DNA of 43,412 bases from Lentibacillus kapialis (lineage in GTDB: Bacteria; Bacillota; Bacilli; Bacillales; Amphibacillaceae): positions 1 to 43,412 of the forward strand of contig NZ_BMNQ01000026.1 in assembly GCF_014646635.1 (NCBI RefSeq), written 5' to 3'. A program made the position numbers and the translations under genes. Below the pieces are notes generated by a model that had not been told where the DNA came from, ran no database searches, and was given only the letters and a program-made list of their open reading frames with translations. Shown here piece by piece: positions 8,717 to 17,731 of this stretch; the first letter of the stretch is position 1; every line of letters begins with the position of its first letter.

Positions 8717-8763
8717 TCCGGATATGGTCATGTGAGCGGAATCGTCTCTTTTTAACCACGTTC

Positions 8764-9531
8764 TTACTCTGGATCTTGACTTGCGCCGCCTACTAGTTGC
8801 ATCCGTTGATTAAACAAGGTTGGATAGGACAAGTAACCAAGCATGATACTGGTGACAACGGCGGTCGTCAATAGAAGGAACAGGACGAGCAATTGAAAGA
8901 GCACTGCCTGAACGGGATCGGCGCCAGCAATGATTTGGCCGCTCATCATGCCAGGCAGTTGTACAAGCCCGATTGTTTTCTGACTTTCAATCGTCGGAAT
9001 AGTACTTGCCTGAATGGATGTGATCAACTGTGTATGGATTGCCTGCTTTGGTGTTCCGCCAAGTGAAAGAATGAGTTCGGTTTCATCCTGATGATCCTCT
9101 ATTTCCGATGTGAAGCGGTTGAGGAACAAGATAGCCAGGACCATAGAGTTACCGACAACCATGCCGCTGATTGGGATAATATACTGCGCGGTTGCCGGTG
9201 TGATATTCAGTCCGAGCAAAATGGCCTGGGTTAGAACTTCTACAAAAATAAACGTGATAACGAGTTTCCAAATAATCCCTTTGATGGCAGCCCCTTTTCC
9301 CTGAGCGTTGTGTGTTGCTGCTACAATCATAAGTACGACCATCAGTATAATGTAAATCATATTTTCGGAATTAAAGACGAATTGCAGAACATAACCAACA
9401 GCCAGAAGCTGAATAATGGATCGTACGGCAGCGATGATTGTATCCTTTTCCAGGCCAAGGTTAAGCGTTTTGGATAACACCAGCGGGATTATGACGAATA
9501 GCAGTGAGATGATTAATGTTAGAAAGCTCAT
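8764..9531 (-). CDS. fetB: UPF0014/FetB-like ABC transporter permease
   Basis: This integral membrane protein of 255 aa has about seven hydrophobic segments and belongs to the UPF0014 (FetB/YbbM, YjkA) family. The conserved stretch LILSLGGTPKQAIHTQLITS sits in a cytoplasmic loop. In E. coli, FetAB is an iron exporter that raises resistance to oxidative stress. Its start overlaps the fetA-like gene by 4 bp, and both are read on the minus strand from a promoter near 10.34 kb. Substrate assignment to iron is by family only. Confidence 0.82.
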   Translation of the reverse strand: MSFLTLIISLLFVIIPLVLSKTLNLGLEKDTIIAAVRSIIQLLAVGYVLQFVFNSENMIYIILMVVLMIVAATHNAQGKGAAIKGIIWKLVITFIFVEVLTQAILLGLNITPATAQYIIPISGMVVGNSMVLAILFLNRFTSEIEDHQDETELILSLGGTPKQAIHTQLITSIQASTIPTIESQKTIGLVQLPGMMSGQIIAGADPVQAVLFQLLVLFLLLTTAVVTSIMLGYLSYPTLFNQRMQLVGGASQDPE

Positions 9532-10256
9532 TCGATTTCACCCCGCACAAACTGCTTCACCCGTTCGTTTTGCGGATTCCTCAAAAAACTGCTCTCACCT
9601 GTTTCAACGAGCTCCCCATCCATCATGATCCAGGTATAATGACCAATTGAGAGTGCTTGCTGCAGGTTGTGGGTAATCCACAGAATCGTTGTACCATACT
9701 GATTGTTCATTTTTGCGATGAGTTCTTCAATATCCTGCCGTGAGATACTATCAAGTGAAGACGTGATTTCATCAAGCAGCAAAATATTCGGCTGGTTCAC
9801 GAGAGTGCGGGCGATGGATAATTTCTGTCGCTGCCCGCCTGATAAATCCTTCGTTTTCTTGTGTAAGGATATATCGCTCAAACTGACCATCTTCAGCAAG
9901 TCCCTGGCCCGGTCTTCTTCCAGTTCTTTTCCTTGTAATTTTAATGGAAGTTCCAGGTTCTTTTGCACAGTACCGCTGATCATGGTTGCTTTTTGCAGGG
10001 CAATTCCGACATTCCGCCGCAATTCCACTGGTTCGTAACGCTCAATGGGTTTCCCTTTGATGAAAAGGTCTCCCGAATCGGGTGAATACAGGCCGTTGCA
10101 AAGCTTGAACAACGTTGTTTTTCCTGCACCGGATGGTCCGACCAGGGTGGTGATGTTTCTCTCCGGTATAGATCCTGTTATGTTTTTTATAATATGTACG
10201 CCGTCTGCGGAAAAGTTGATATTATCAAACCGCATGGCATTATCGGGGTCTGTCAT
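9528..10256 (-). CDS. fetA: FetA-like ABC transporter ATPase
   Basis: This 242-aa ATP-binding subunit pairs with the UPF0014 permease. It carries Walker A GPSGAGKTT near residue 40, signature LSGGQRQKLS near 142, and Walker B ILLLDEITSSLD near 163. The start at ATG 10256 follows AAGGGAT at about 9 nt; the in-frame GTG at 10265 abuts that site and is unlikely. Relatives are E. coli FetA/YbbL and B. subtilis YjkB. Confidence 0.83.
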   Translation of the reverse strand: MTDPDNAMRFDNINFSADGVHIIKNITGSIPERNITTLVGPSGAGKTTLFKLCNGLYSPDSGDLFIKGKPIERYEPVELRRNVGIALQKATMISGTVQKNLELPLKLQGKELEEDRARDLLKMVSLSDISLHKKTKDLSGGQRQKLSIARTLVNQPNILLLDEITSSLDSISRQDIEELIAKMNNQYGTTILWITHNLQQALSIGHYTWIMMDGELVETGESSFLRNPQNERVKQFVRGEIE

Positions 10257-10291
10257 ATAGGTCACATCCCTTAAGCCTGTTAAGCGTTATT

Positions 10292-10348
10292 TGTTCATTC
10301 AGTGGCTATATTTATGAACATTATAAAATGGTTGAGAAGCTTTGGAAA
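10292..10348 (-). promoter_or_regulatory. promoter and operator-like dyad of the fetAB-type pair
   Basis: On the minus strand TTTCCA (10343-10348) and TATAAT (10320-10325) are 17 nt apart. An inverted repeat, TGTTCAT (10292-10298) and ATGAACA (10314-10320), spans the predicted transcription start. That placement suits a repressor. The regulator is not encoded nearby, and the dyad does not look like a Fur box. Confidence 0.45.
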
Positions 10349-10399
10349 GTAAATTGGACACTCGAGGCAGATTCGAAAGTGCTATACAGTAAAGGAACC

Positions 10400-10888
10400 T
10401 TATTCATTACGTTCCATCCTTTTCTGCAGCAACCGACGAATGATGACGCCAGCAATCAAACCAACGGGCAATCCGCCGAGCATCGGCAGCCACATAGGGC
10501 CAAGCCGTTGGCCGAATATGGTAAACGTCTGTGAAAATATTAACCCTACAGTAACAAAATAAGCAGAAAACACAAATGGAATAAAGGCGTATGGATTACT
10601 TTCACCCTCAGCATCTTTGTATGCATCCCAAATGGAAAAAAAATATAGGCAGGGATAAAACATCAGCCAACCGTAATGTGTTTGGTTAATGGCTTCCTGG
10701 ATGTTCCCGTTAAAACTTAAAATGATCACGTCATTAAAGTTTCCTAATACGTTCACAATGAATTCTAAAGCAATAAGTAGCAGACCCTTAAAATACTTTC
10801 GATTTAACAGCTGTCCAAATCCGGGAAGAGCGATACTCCATAACAGTACTTCCAGTTTATCTCTGTTTTTGCCACGTTTACTGGACAT
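10400..10888 (-). CDS. small integral membrane protein, unknown function
   Basis: I do not recognise a characterised homologue. The 162-aa protein starts with a basic, polar tail (MSSKRGKNRDK). A TM2-domain-like opening follows (LPGFGQLLNRKYFKG), then about four hydrophobic segments and a basic C-terminus (RRLLQKRMERNE). The LPGxGQ...KYFKG pattern is typical of small TM2-like membrane proteins. The ribosome-binding site is weak (GAAAGA). It is transcribed opposite to the amidase, from its own undefined promoter. Confidence 0.7.
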   Translation of the reverse strand: MSSKRGKNRDKLEVLLWSIALPGFGQLLNRKYFKGLLLIALEFIVNVLGNFNDVIILSFNGNIQEAINQTHYGWLMFYPCLYFFSIWDAYKDAEGESNPYAFIPFVFSAYFVTVGLIFSQTFTIFGQRLGPMWLPMLGGLPVGLIAGVIIRRLLQKRMERNE

Positions 10889-10975
10889 TCGTTCTATCTT
10901 TCAACAGTCGTATTATCATTTGCCTTTTCCCCTTTCACAGTCTAAACACACGTCTCATCCCGGACTCGTTTTTAG

Positions 10976-11003
10976 TTTGGCTGCCAATGAAGGGTCTTAT
11001 ACT
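10976..11003 (+). promoter_or_regulatory. possible promoter of the amidase gene
   Basis: TTTGGC (10976-10981), a 16-nt spacer and TATACT (10998-11003) lie 120 nt before the amidase start. A TACAAT box at about 11089 is an alternative -10 that would place the start of transcription only about 20-25 nt before the gene. Confidence 0.3.
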
Positions 11004-11049
11004 GTATAAATCAGGCTTTATGGGAGAAAGTCAATTGTTGGAGGATCTA

Positions 11050-11076
11050 ATGATGTATCAAAAAATCGGCAATTGA
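11050..11076 (+). CDS. possible 8-codon leader peptide
   Basis: ATGATG follows GGAGG at a proper distance and encodes MMYQKIGN before a stop, 47 nt ahead of the amidase gene. The good ribosome-binding site is the only support. It could be chance. Confidence 0.2.
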   Translation: MMYQKIGN

Positions 11077-11123
11077 AGGATCACATGGTACAATAATGGC
11101 AACACTTTCTCAGGAGGCGTAAC

Positions 11124-12620
11124 ATGAACCTGGAAACATACATGCAATTGGATGCTTCTGATGTCGCAGAATTGATACGAATGAAAGAGATGACCCCCGG
11201 AGAATTCCTTGATTTAGCCTTTCGGCGTATGGATCAAATCAATTCCACCTTGAATGCCGTTGTACATGATCGCAGGGACCGTGCGGCGGCTGAGGCACAG
11301 AGTACGGATGTTGGACGGTCTTTTGCAGGCGTGCCGATGCTGCTTAAAAATCTTTCACAATCGCTTGAGGATGAACCGCTTACATCTTCCTCGAAGCTGA
11401 TGAAAGATCATATCAGCCGTCGGGATTCCAACTATGTCAGCTCATTACGGACGGCAGGTCTTTTATTTATGGGCCATACGAATACGCCGGAATTTGGCTT
11501 GAAAAATATTGCTGAGCCTGCACTTTATGGACCGACGCGGAATCCATGGAATACGAATCACGCTTCCGGCGGTTCCAGCGGAGGAGCTGCGGCAGCAGTT
11601 GCCTCCGGTGTAGTTCCGGCAGCCGGCGCCAGTGACGGCGGGGGTTCGATTCGCATACCTGCATCATTTACCGGATTATTCGGTTTAAAACCGACGCGTG
11701 GACGTACACCGGTCGGTCCGGGTGCCGGTCGGCAATGGCAGGGGGCATCGATTGACTTTGTTCTCAGTCGAAGTGTTCGTGACAGTGCGGCTTTGCTTGA
11801 TATTTTACAGATTGTTCAGCCTGAAGCAGCGTTTCAAACCCCTCCATTCCCTGGATCCTATAAAGCGAATATGAAGCTTCCTTTTGAAGGTCCGCTCCGA
11901 ATTGCTTATACTACACAATCACCGGTTGGCACACCTGTTTCCGACGATGCACATCAAGCAGTTGCCAAAACGGTTCGCTGGCTGGAGCGAGCCGGACATA
12001 TTGTTGAAGAGCAAGACCATAATGTTAACGGTATTCAACTGATGCAAGATTACTATGTGATGAACAGCGGCGAAATTTCGGCTCTTACAGCCAAATTGGA
12101 GCATTCGCTTGACAGAAAACTGACACCTGATGATATTGAAATTGAAACATGGTTGCTCCACGAAGCTGGGAAATCGGTTTCAGCGGCGGACTTTTCTGCC
12201 AGTCTGGCATCGTGGGATATGGCAGCAGCTCAAATGGAAGCTTTCCACCGGACATATGATTTTTTCATCACCCCGGCTACAGCTTTTACAGCGCCGGAAG
12301 TTGGTGAACTTTCCCATTCATCCGATGAACAGGCATTTTGGCGCGGTAAGATGGAGACGGCAGATAAAACTGAGCAACAAGCAATTATTTGGGATATCTT
12401 TTTACCGAGCCTCACGTATACCCCATTTACACAATTGGCTAACTTGACCGGCCAACCGGCAATGTCCGTCCCCGTCCATCGTTCAAAAGAAGGGCTTCCA
12501 TTGGGCGTTCAAGTGATGACGTCCAAAGGAGATGAACATAGACTCTTTAAGCTGGCTTGGCAGATTGAGCAGTCCGATTTATGGGTGGGTATGAAGGGAA
12601 ATCCTATGCTAAACGTATAA
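11124..12620 (+). CDS. amidase signature family hydrolase
   Basis: This 498-aa amidohydrolase of the amidase-signature family has its Ser-cisSer-Lys triad visible: Lys75 (PMLLKNL), Ser151/152 in the GGSSGG loop, and Ser175 in DGGGSIRIP. The overall pattern, including [12 protein letters not shown] and the [16 protein letters not shown] end motif, is close to 6-aminohexanoate-cyclic-dimer hydrolase (NylA)-like amidases. It is not GatA: it stands alone, and no gatC or gatB is present. AGGAGG precedes ATG 11124. The gene is monocistronic. The physiological substrate cannot be read from sequence. Confidence 0.88.
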   Translation: MNLETYMQLDASDVAELIRMKEMTPGEFLDLAFRRMDQINSTLNAVVHDRRDRAAAEAQSTDVGRSFAGVPMLLKNLSQSLEDEPLTSSSKLMKDHISRRDSNYVSSLRTAGLLFMGHTNTPEFGLKNIAEPALYGPTRNPWNTNHASGGSSGGAAAAVASGVVPAAGASDGGGSIRIPASFTGLFGLKPTRGRTPVGPGAGRQWQGASIDFVLSRSVRDSAALLDILQIVQPEAAFQTPPFPGSYKANMKLPFEGPLRIAYTTQSPVGTPVSDDAHQAVAKTVRWLERAGHIVEEQDHNVNGIQLMQDYYVMNSGEISALTAKLEHSLDRKLTPDDIEIETWLLHEAGKSVSAADFSASLASWDMAAAQMEAFHRTYDFFITPATAFTAPEVGELSHSSDEQAFWRGKMETADKTEQQAIIWDIFLPSLTYTPFTQLANLTGQPAMSVPVHRSKEGLPLGVQVMTSKGDEHRLFKLAWQIEQSDLWVGMKGNPMLNV

Positions 12621-12643
12621 AAATAATGTTTTTAACGCATAAT

Positions 12644-12719
12644 GATTCTAGTATTGATTTAATAGATTAATCAGAATCTAACACACTGCTTTTACTTCAT
12701 AGACCGTTTTTAGTATAGT
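12644..12719 (+). promoter_or_regulatory. promoter of the moxR operon with upstream dyad
   Basis: TTTACT (12691-12696), a 17-nt spacer and TATAGT (12714-12719) form a good sigma-A promoter 36 nt before the MoxR start. Upstream, GATTCT (12644-12649) pairs with AGAATC (12673-12678), with inner TGATT/AATCA, giving a 35-bp dyad. This is either an operator or the unfinished terminator of the amidase gene; no T-run follows. Confidence 0.5.
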
Positions 12720-12754
12720 AAAAATGTAATAGAATGTTGGGGAGGCGTTATCGG

Positions 12755-13720
12755 ATGATGCAGGATACAGTGGTTTACAATGAAAAGGTTGAAAAAGTCC
12801 TATCAAATATAAATAAAGTTATGATCGGCAAAGATGAAGAAGCAACACTCTGTCTTGTGGCACTTTTGGCACAGGGGCATGTTTTATTGGAAGATGTGCC
12901 GGGTGTAGGTAAAACAATGCTTGTCAGAACATTGGCTAAATCATTGGATTGTGATTTCAGACGTATTCAGTTCACGCCGGATTTACTGCCGGCCGATGTG
13001 ACGGGGGTTTCCATATATAATCCCAAAGAACTGGAATTCGAGTTTCGTTCAGGTCCGATCCTGGGCAATGTGGTACTTGCTGATGAAATTAATCGTACAT
13101 CCCCGAAGACACAGTCGGCACTGCTTGAAGGCATGGAAGAGATGAATGTCACGGTTGACGGCACAACGATTTCACTGAAACGGCCATTCTTTGTGATGGC
13201 AACCCAAAATCCGATTGAATATGAAGGGACGTATCCGCTTCCTGAGGCACAACTTGATCGGTTTATTCTTAAAATGAAGCTTGGTTATCCGTCTGCTGAA
13301 CAGGAGATGAAGATGCTGGAACGAACATCCAAAAAGCATCCGATTGAAGAGATTTCGGCTGTGATGGACAAAGACGAATTGCTCACTGTTCAGGAAGAGG
13401 TGAAGGATGTTTACATTGATGGAAACGTGCAGCAATATATTGTGAGACTTACCACTGGAACACGAAACGACAGTTCAATTTATCTTGGCGTCAGTCCGCG
13501 CGGTTCGATTGCTTTGATGAAAGCAGCCAAAGCGTACGCTTACGTTTATGGCCGGGATTATGTACTGCCGGATGATGTAAAGTATTTGGCACCATTTGTC
13601 ATGGCTCACAGGATTATTTTAAATACCGAAGCCAAATATGATGGTTTAACGGCTGACTCAGTTATCAGGAAAATTGTTAAGGATACACACATTCCGATTC
13701 GAAAGGAATTTAATCCATGA
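12755..13720 (+). CDS. yeaC: MoxR-type AAA+ ATPase
   Basis: This 321-aa MoxR-family AAA+ ATPase is thought to act as a chaperone for the neighbouring DUF58 and transglutaminase proteins. Walker A DVPGVGKTML is at about 47-56. Walker B reads LADEINR, and the sensor-1 region reads FVMATQNPIEYEGTYPLPEAQ. GGGGAGG lies 9 nt before ATG 12755; the upstream ATG at 12734 precedes that site and is rejected. The gene order MoxR-DUF58-transglutaminase-guaA equals yeaC-yeaD-yebA-guaA of B. subtilis. Confidence 0.9.
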   Translation: MMQDTVVYNEKVEKVLSNINKVMIGKDEEATLCLVALLAQGHVLLEDVPGVGKTMLVRTLAKSLDCDFRRIQFTPDLLPADVTGVSIYNPKELEFEFRSGPILGNVVLADEINRTSPKTQSALLEGMEEMNVTVDGTTISLKRPFFVMATQNPIEYEGTYPLPEAQLDRFILKMKLGYPSAEQEMKMLERTSKKHPIEEISAVMDKDELLTVQEEVKDVYIDGNVQQYIVRLTTGTRNDSSIYLGVSPRGSIALMKAAKAYAYVYGRDYVLPDDVKYLAPFVMAHRIILNTEAKYDGLTADSVIRKIVKDTHIPIRKEFNP

Positions 13721-14985
13721 AAAAAACGATCGGATTTGCAGCTAAATTAAGTTTTGTTATCGTGCTGCTGCTGCTCCTTTTTTCATTTGCGATGTTCCAG
13801 GGTGGGTTTGTTAGCTGGTTTTTGTTTTTTGCGACCCTGCCCATTTTTTTATATCATGCAGGGTTATTATTTTATCCCATCAAAAACTGGCATATCGTAC
13901 GTCATCTATCTCATTATGTCACTAGGGCCGGCGATCGTGTTGAGGTGAAACTTCACATGAAACGTTCCATTCCATATCCGCTGTATTATTGTATTTGTGA
14001 AGAGGTACTTCCGGATTCACTTCAGAAAGTTGATGATTTTAGTGAGCGACACCGCTGCCTGAGGCCATCGGATAAGCTGAACATTCCCCGCACGATCAAA
14101 AAAATTGTGTTTCCCGGATTTAGACGCGATATTGAATTGTCCTATGTCATTGACCAAATACCACGCGGCGAGCATCGGCTGAAAAAGGTTCGTATTCGTA
14201 CCGGTGATGTATTTGGAATTGTGACCAAGGAGCATGTTTTTGATCTCGATGATCGGATTGTCGCTATGCCGAACGAGCGGCCGATCAGGATGACACAGAG
14301 TATTAACAGCTATGATCAAGGGTCAGCTGCATCAGAGTCCATTCACCTTAAGAATACGAATATCGCTACAGGTATCCGTGAGTATATGCCGGGAGATAAA
14401 TTTTCCTGGATAGACTGGAAGCAGACAGCGAAAAAAAATACGGTTATCACAAAAGAATTCGAACGGGAAAAAAATACGCGTACACTGCTTGTTCTGAACG
14501 CTTGCCACTATCAGGGCCTGAATGCGCTTGCCTTTGAAACAAGCGTTGAACTGACGATGTCGATGCTTGAAACGGTTCAAAAACAGACATCCCAGGCAGG
14601 CTTTTTAACAATTGGTGAACACACCGCTTATATCCCGTTGCATCATGATCCGGGAAAAAAAGATTGGATACGAAGACATTTGACCAGGATTCAGCCAGGC
14701 GGGGTGAAGTCATTTTCCGTTAAACTGAGAGAAGAAATGATGCAAACCACATCCGGAACCAATACGATTCTTGTCACAACTTATTTGGACCATGAATTCC
14801 CGGATGTCATCAAGCAAGTCAGACAGCGCACTAAAAATTTGGTGGTTGTTCTGATACAGGCCTCGGCGCTGATATCCGGGGAAGAACAGAACATGATCCG
14901 CCGGCTCCGCTCCGAGGGGGTCGTGATGAATGTTGTTAGCGAAGATGCATTAGCTAAAAAGATGATTGAGGTGACGATCGCTTGA
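13717..14985 (+). CDS. yeaD: DUF58 domain protein
   Basis: This 422-aa membrane-anchored protein has two N-terminal hydrophobic segments (about 8-27 and 30-50). The DUF58 motif follows at about 220-240 (GIREYMPGDKFSWIDWKQTA), then a von Willebrand A-like C-terminal half. It overlaps the MoxR gene by 4 bp and the transglutaminase gene by 4 bp. Its function is not established; families in this operon are thought to assemble an envelope complex. Confidence 0.87.
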   Translation: MKKTIGFAAKLSFVIVLLLLLFSFAMFQGGFVSWFLFFATLPIFLYHAGLLFYPIKNWHIVRHLSHYVTRAGDRVEVKLHMKRSIPYPLYYCICEEVLPDSLQKVDDFSERHRCLRPSDKLNIPRTIKKIVFPGFRRDIELSYVIDQIPRGEHRLKKVRIRTGDVFGIVTKEHVFDLDDRIVAMPNERPIRMTQSINSYDQGSAASESIHLKNTNIATGIREYMPGDKFSWIDWKQTAKKNTVITKEFEREKNTRTLLVLNACHYQGLNALAFETSVELTMSMLETVQKQTSQAGFLTIGEHTAYIPLHHDPGKKDWIRRHLTRIQPGGVKSFSVKLREEMMQTTSGTNTILVTTYLDHEFPDVIKQVRQRTKNLVVVLIQASALISGEEQNMIRRLRSEGVVMNVVSEDALAKKMIEVTIA

Positions 14986-17171
14986 AGGCAAAAATCCCGT
15001 ATATATATACGTCACTTTTGTATGCGTGTGCATTTGTTCTATTTCTGGAATGGCTTTATCCTGTAAACCAAATCGGTGACGTTGCCAATATGACTGTGTT
15101 TCTGTTGTACACTGTATTTTGTTTCTTTATATCGATGCTTAGTGTGAAATGGTGGCTATCCATGCCATTAAAAGGTCTGGGGCTCATATTTATAATCGAC
15201 AGCTTGTATATGACAGCCCCGTTACTGAGCAGGACATGGGTCGAGCAGTTGCTGTTTGAAATAGGCTATAATGTTAATGCTTTAATAACTCAGCAATGGT
15301 ACGACTTGACACCATTATTCCGCAGTGTGCTGTTTTTGCTGCTCATTTGGATGCTTAGTTATTTGCTTCATTACTGGTTTGTTGTTATGAAACGGGTCTT
15401 TGTGTTCGTTTTACTGACGTTTGTTTATTTGAGTTTACTTGATACATTCACAATCTATGAGGCCGGCGGTGCCATAGTACGGACGTTTGTCGTATCGTTT
15501 GTAGCCCTGGGTTTATCCAATTTATATAGGGAGATTGACCGTGAATCGCTTCGTTTCCCATGGCTGAAAAAATCCCCCGTGTGGGTAATACCTCTCGTGA
15601 GTGTTGTGCTGTTTTCAACGCTGATTGGCTATGCTGCTCCCAAGTTTGATCCGCAATGGCCCGACCCGGTTCCATTTATCCAGAGTGCTGCTGAAAATGC
15701 CGGTGCACCCGGGAGCGGTACGGGTATTCAAAAAGTCGGTTATGGTGAGAATGACAGCCAGCTGGGAGGCTCCTTCGTACAGGATTATACGCCTGTTTTT
15801 CAGGCTGCTGCAAAAGACGAACACTACTGGCGCGTGGAGACGAAAGATGTCTACACCGGAAAAGGATGGGAAAAGTCTGCAGAGCCGCAATACGAATTGA
15901 TGAGCGGTGAGCAAGTTAACATGCAGACATTTTCACCTGACGTTGAAACCGAAGAGTATGACACAATGCTGGATTTCCATGATGACAGTAATATGGAAAA
16001 ATTGGTCTATCCATACGGTATTTCCAAAGTTGAGTCAGAACAAAGTTTTCACTTACGCACAGATTTTGATCACGGTGAAATTATAACGGAACGGAACCAC
16101 CAACGTTTAAATCTTGATCAGTACACCATCACCTATCAATCGCCATCGTTTGCCATAGACAAACTGCGTGAAGTAAGGCCCGAAGATGACCCTCGAAAAA
16201 TCAAAGATCGGTACACACAGCTCCCGGATCAGCTCCCGGACCGAATAGGGGAACTAGCTGCTGATATTACAGAAAAAGATGATAACCGGTATGATAAAGC
16301 ACGTTCAATTGAATCATACTTTGGGCAGAACGGGTATACGTACCAAATCAGTAATGTTCCTGTTCCAAAGGAGGATCAGGATTACGTTGATCAGTTCCTG
16401 TTTGATTCAAAAGCCGGCTATTGTGATAACTATTCCACATCGATGGTTGTCATGCTGCGGTCGCTTGATATTCCGGCACGCTGGGCTAAGGGATTCACCA
16501 GTGGTGAGGTTATCAAAAATGGTGACACAACAGATGATTACGATATTTATGAGATCACGAATGCTAACGCCCATTCCTGGCCGGAAGTCTATTTTCCAGG
16601 CTCAGGATGGGTCCCCTTTGAGCCAACTCAAGGTTTTTCAAACTTAGGTGATTTTCATATGAATGTCGATGAAACCAATCAGGACAACGCATTGGATTCT
16701 GATGAACAAGAGGTAGCACAGGGGCAGCAGGAAGAAGTGCGTGATGACAAAAAGGCTGAAACAGCAGCAGCCCGGGGTGATAATAATGCGTCACATTCTG
16801 AAATGAACTGGTGGTACTTGCTGATTAGTATTTCAGCTGTCGGATTGCTCGTCTGGACTGTTTACGTGACAAGATTCCGCTGGCGTACGGCTTATTTATT
16901 CCACAAACTGTCACGTCGCCAGGATGCCGAGACATTCCAGGAGGCATTCCATTTTCTGCTCACACTTTTGAATCATAAAGGTCTGGCAAAATACCCCGAC
17001 CAGACACTGCGTGAATATGCCAAGCGGGTTGACTTCCGCTACGGTACACAAGGTATGCATCATTTAACGGCTCATTATGAACGTATCCTGTATAAAAACG
17101 AGAAGGACAATCAGAAAACCGCCAAATTAATCCAATCATGGAAAAATTTAATAAAGCAGATAATGGCTTGA
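14982..17171 (+). CDS. yebA: membrane-anchored transglutaminase-like protein (DUF3488/DUF4129)
   Basis: This 729-aa protein has several N-terminal membrane helices (about 1-225, DUF3488-like) and an extracytoplasmic transglutaminase/protease-like core with Cys481 (KAGYCDNYSTS) and His531 (NANAHSWPEVYF). GWVPFEPT completes the core. A further membrane helix at about 608-628 precedes a cytoplasmic DUF4129-like tail. The start is TTG 14982, overlapping the DUF58 stop (TTGA), with GAGGTGA upstream. It is probably a cell-envelope peptidase or transamidase; the substrate is unknown. The guaA promoter -35 overlaps its last codons. Confidence 0.87.
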   Translation: MKAKIPYIYTSLLYACAFVLFLEWLYPVNQIGDVANMTVFLLYTVFCFFISMLSVKWWLSMPLKGLGLIFIIDSLYMTAPLLSRTWVEQLLFEIGYNVNALITQQWYDLTPLFRSVLFLLLIWMLSYLLHYWFVVMKRVFVFVLLTFVYLSLLDTFTIYEAGGAIVRTFVVSFVALGLSNLYREIDRESLRFPWLKKSPVWVIPLVSVVLFSTLIGYAAPKFDPQWPDPVPFIQSAAENAGAPGSGTGIQKVGYGENDSQLGGSFVQDYTPVFQAAAKDEHYWRVETKDVYTGKGWEKSAEPQYELMSGEQVNMQTFSPDVETEEYDTMLDFHDDSNMEKLVYPYGISKVESEQSFHLRTDFDHGEIITERNHQRLNLDQYTITYQSPSFAIDKLREVRPEDDPRKIKDRYTQLPDQLPDRIGELAADITEKDDNRYDKARSIESYFGQNGYTYQISNVPVPKEDQDYVDQFLFDSKAGYCDNYSTSMVVMLRSLDIPARWAKGFTSGEVIKNGDTTDDYDIYEITNANAHSWPEVYFPGSGWVPFEPTQGFSNLGDFHMNVDETNQDNALDSDEQEVAQGQQEEVRDDKKAETAAARGDNNASHSEMNWWYLLISISAVGLLVWTVYVTRFRWRTAYLFHKLSRRQDAETFQEAFHFLLTLLNHKGLAKYPDQTLREYAKRVDFRYGTQGMHHLTAHYERILYKNEKDNQKTAKLIQSWKNLIKQIMA

Positions 17172-17197
17172 CCGATGTTTGACTGGTTAGGTAGAAT
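17168..17197 (+). promoter_or_regulatory. promoter of guaA
   Basis: TTGACC (17168-17173) and TAGAAT (17192-17197) are separated by 18 nt. The -35 lies on the stop codon of the transglutaminase gene. No PurBox pair (CGAAC...GTTCG) is visible nearby, unlike pbuG and purE. Confidence 0.6.
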
Positions 17198-17271
17198 AAA
17201 GTGAAACTTCCTTCAATAGGTACTTTTCCTCCTGAATGCCAGGGGGAAGTTAAACTTTAAAGATGAACAAA

Positions 17272-17347
17272 CGCCATTCATATATCCTCGATAATATGGA
17301 TCGAAAGTTTCTACCAGGGTACCGTAAATACCTTGACTATGAAGGCG
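17272..17347 (+). promoter_or_regulatory. guanine-type purine riboswitch (guaA leader)
   Basis: P1 pairs CGCC-A-TTCATA with TATGAA-GGCG. P2 is TCGAT/ATCGA with the conserved AATATGG loop, J2/3 is GTTTCTACC, and P3 is AGGGTA/TACCTT around loop CCGTAAA. The specificity base in GACTATG is C (position 74 in xpt numbering), which pairs with guanine rather than adenine. Confidence 0.93.
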
Positions 17348-17373
17348 GATTTCAATAGGTTGAGAAGATATGC

Positions 17374-17434
17374 AACCTGGATTTCTGCCTTCTTACAGTT
17401 TTTGGCTGTATGCAGGTGCTGATCCAGGTTTTTT
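17374..17434 (+). terminator. riboswitch-controlled terminator ahead of guaA
   Basis: AACCTGGAT (17374-17382) pairs with ATCCAGGTT (17422-17430), followed by TTTT. Inner CTGC/GCAG and TACAG/CTGTA helices extend it. GGTTG at 17358-17362, just after the aptamer, can pair with the CAACC that starts the stem, giving a plausible antiterminator. Confidence 0.82.
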
Positions 17435-17465
17435 ATGGGCATTTGTGTGCAGCGATACCTGTTTC

Positions 17466-17640
17466 GCGGATTCGCGCGAGGACGGCGTAATTTCGCGCGA
17501 GGTCAGTGTAATTTCGCGCGAGAGCAGTGTAATTTCGCGCGAGGTCAGTGTAATTTCGCGCGAGAGCAGTGTAATTTCGCGCGAGAGCAGTGTAATTTCG
17601 CGCGAGGTCAGCCCAAAATCGCGCGACAGGTCACACGAAC
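17466..17640 (+). repeat. 21-bp phased array of TCGCGCGA palindromes (array A)
   Basis: Eight copies of the self-complementary octamer TCGCGCGA start at 17472, 17493, 17514, 17535, 17556, 17577, 17598 and 17619, exactly 21 bp apart. The 13-nt intervals are similar (two main forms, GGTCAGTGTAATT and GAGCAGTGTAATT). The array lies between the riboswitch terminator and guaA, so it is transcribed only when the terminator is read through. Several frames stay open across it on both strands, as expected for a 21-nt unit. I treat it as non-coding. Confidence 0.9.
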
Positions 17641-17731
17641 TTGCTCGGGGACACTCTGACAAGGGCCACTTCAGCTTATGCAGCGGAATCATCGATCTAT
17701 GCAAGAAATCATGCGATAGGAGCGGTAGCAG

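Noticed and set aside
8764-10256. Phosphate or amino-acid ABC transporter
   Set aside because: The permease belongs to the UPF0014 (FetB) group, and no binding protein is encoded beside it.
11124-12620. GatA subunit of the Asp/Glu-tRNA amidotransferase
   Set aside because: The gene is alone without gatC/gatB, and the sequence outside the triad resembles NylA-like amidases.
17466-17640. CRISPR array
   Set aside because: The period is only 21 bp, the intervals are nearly identical, and no cas genes are present.
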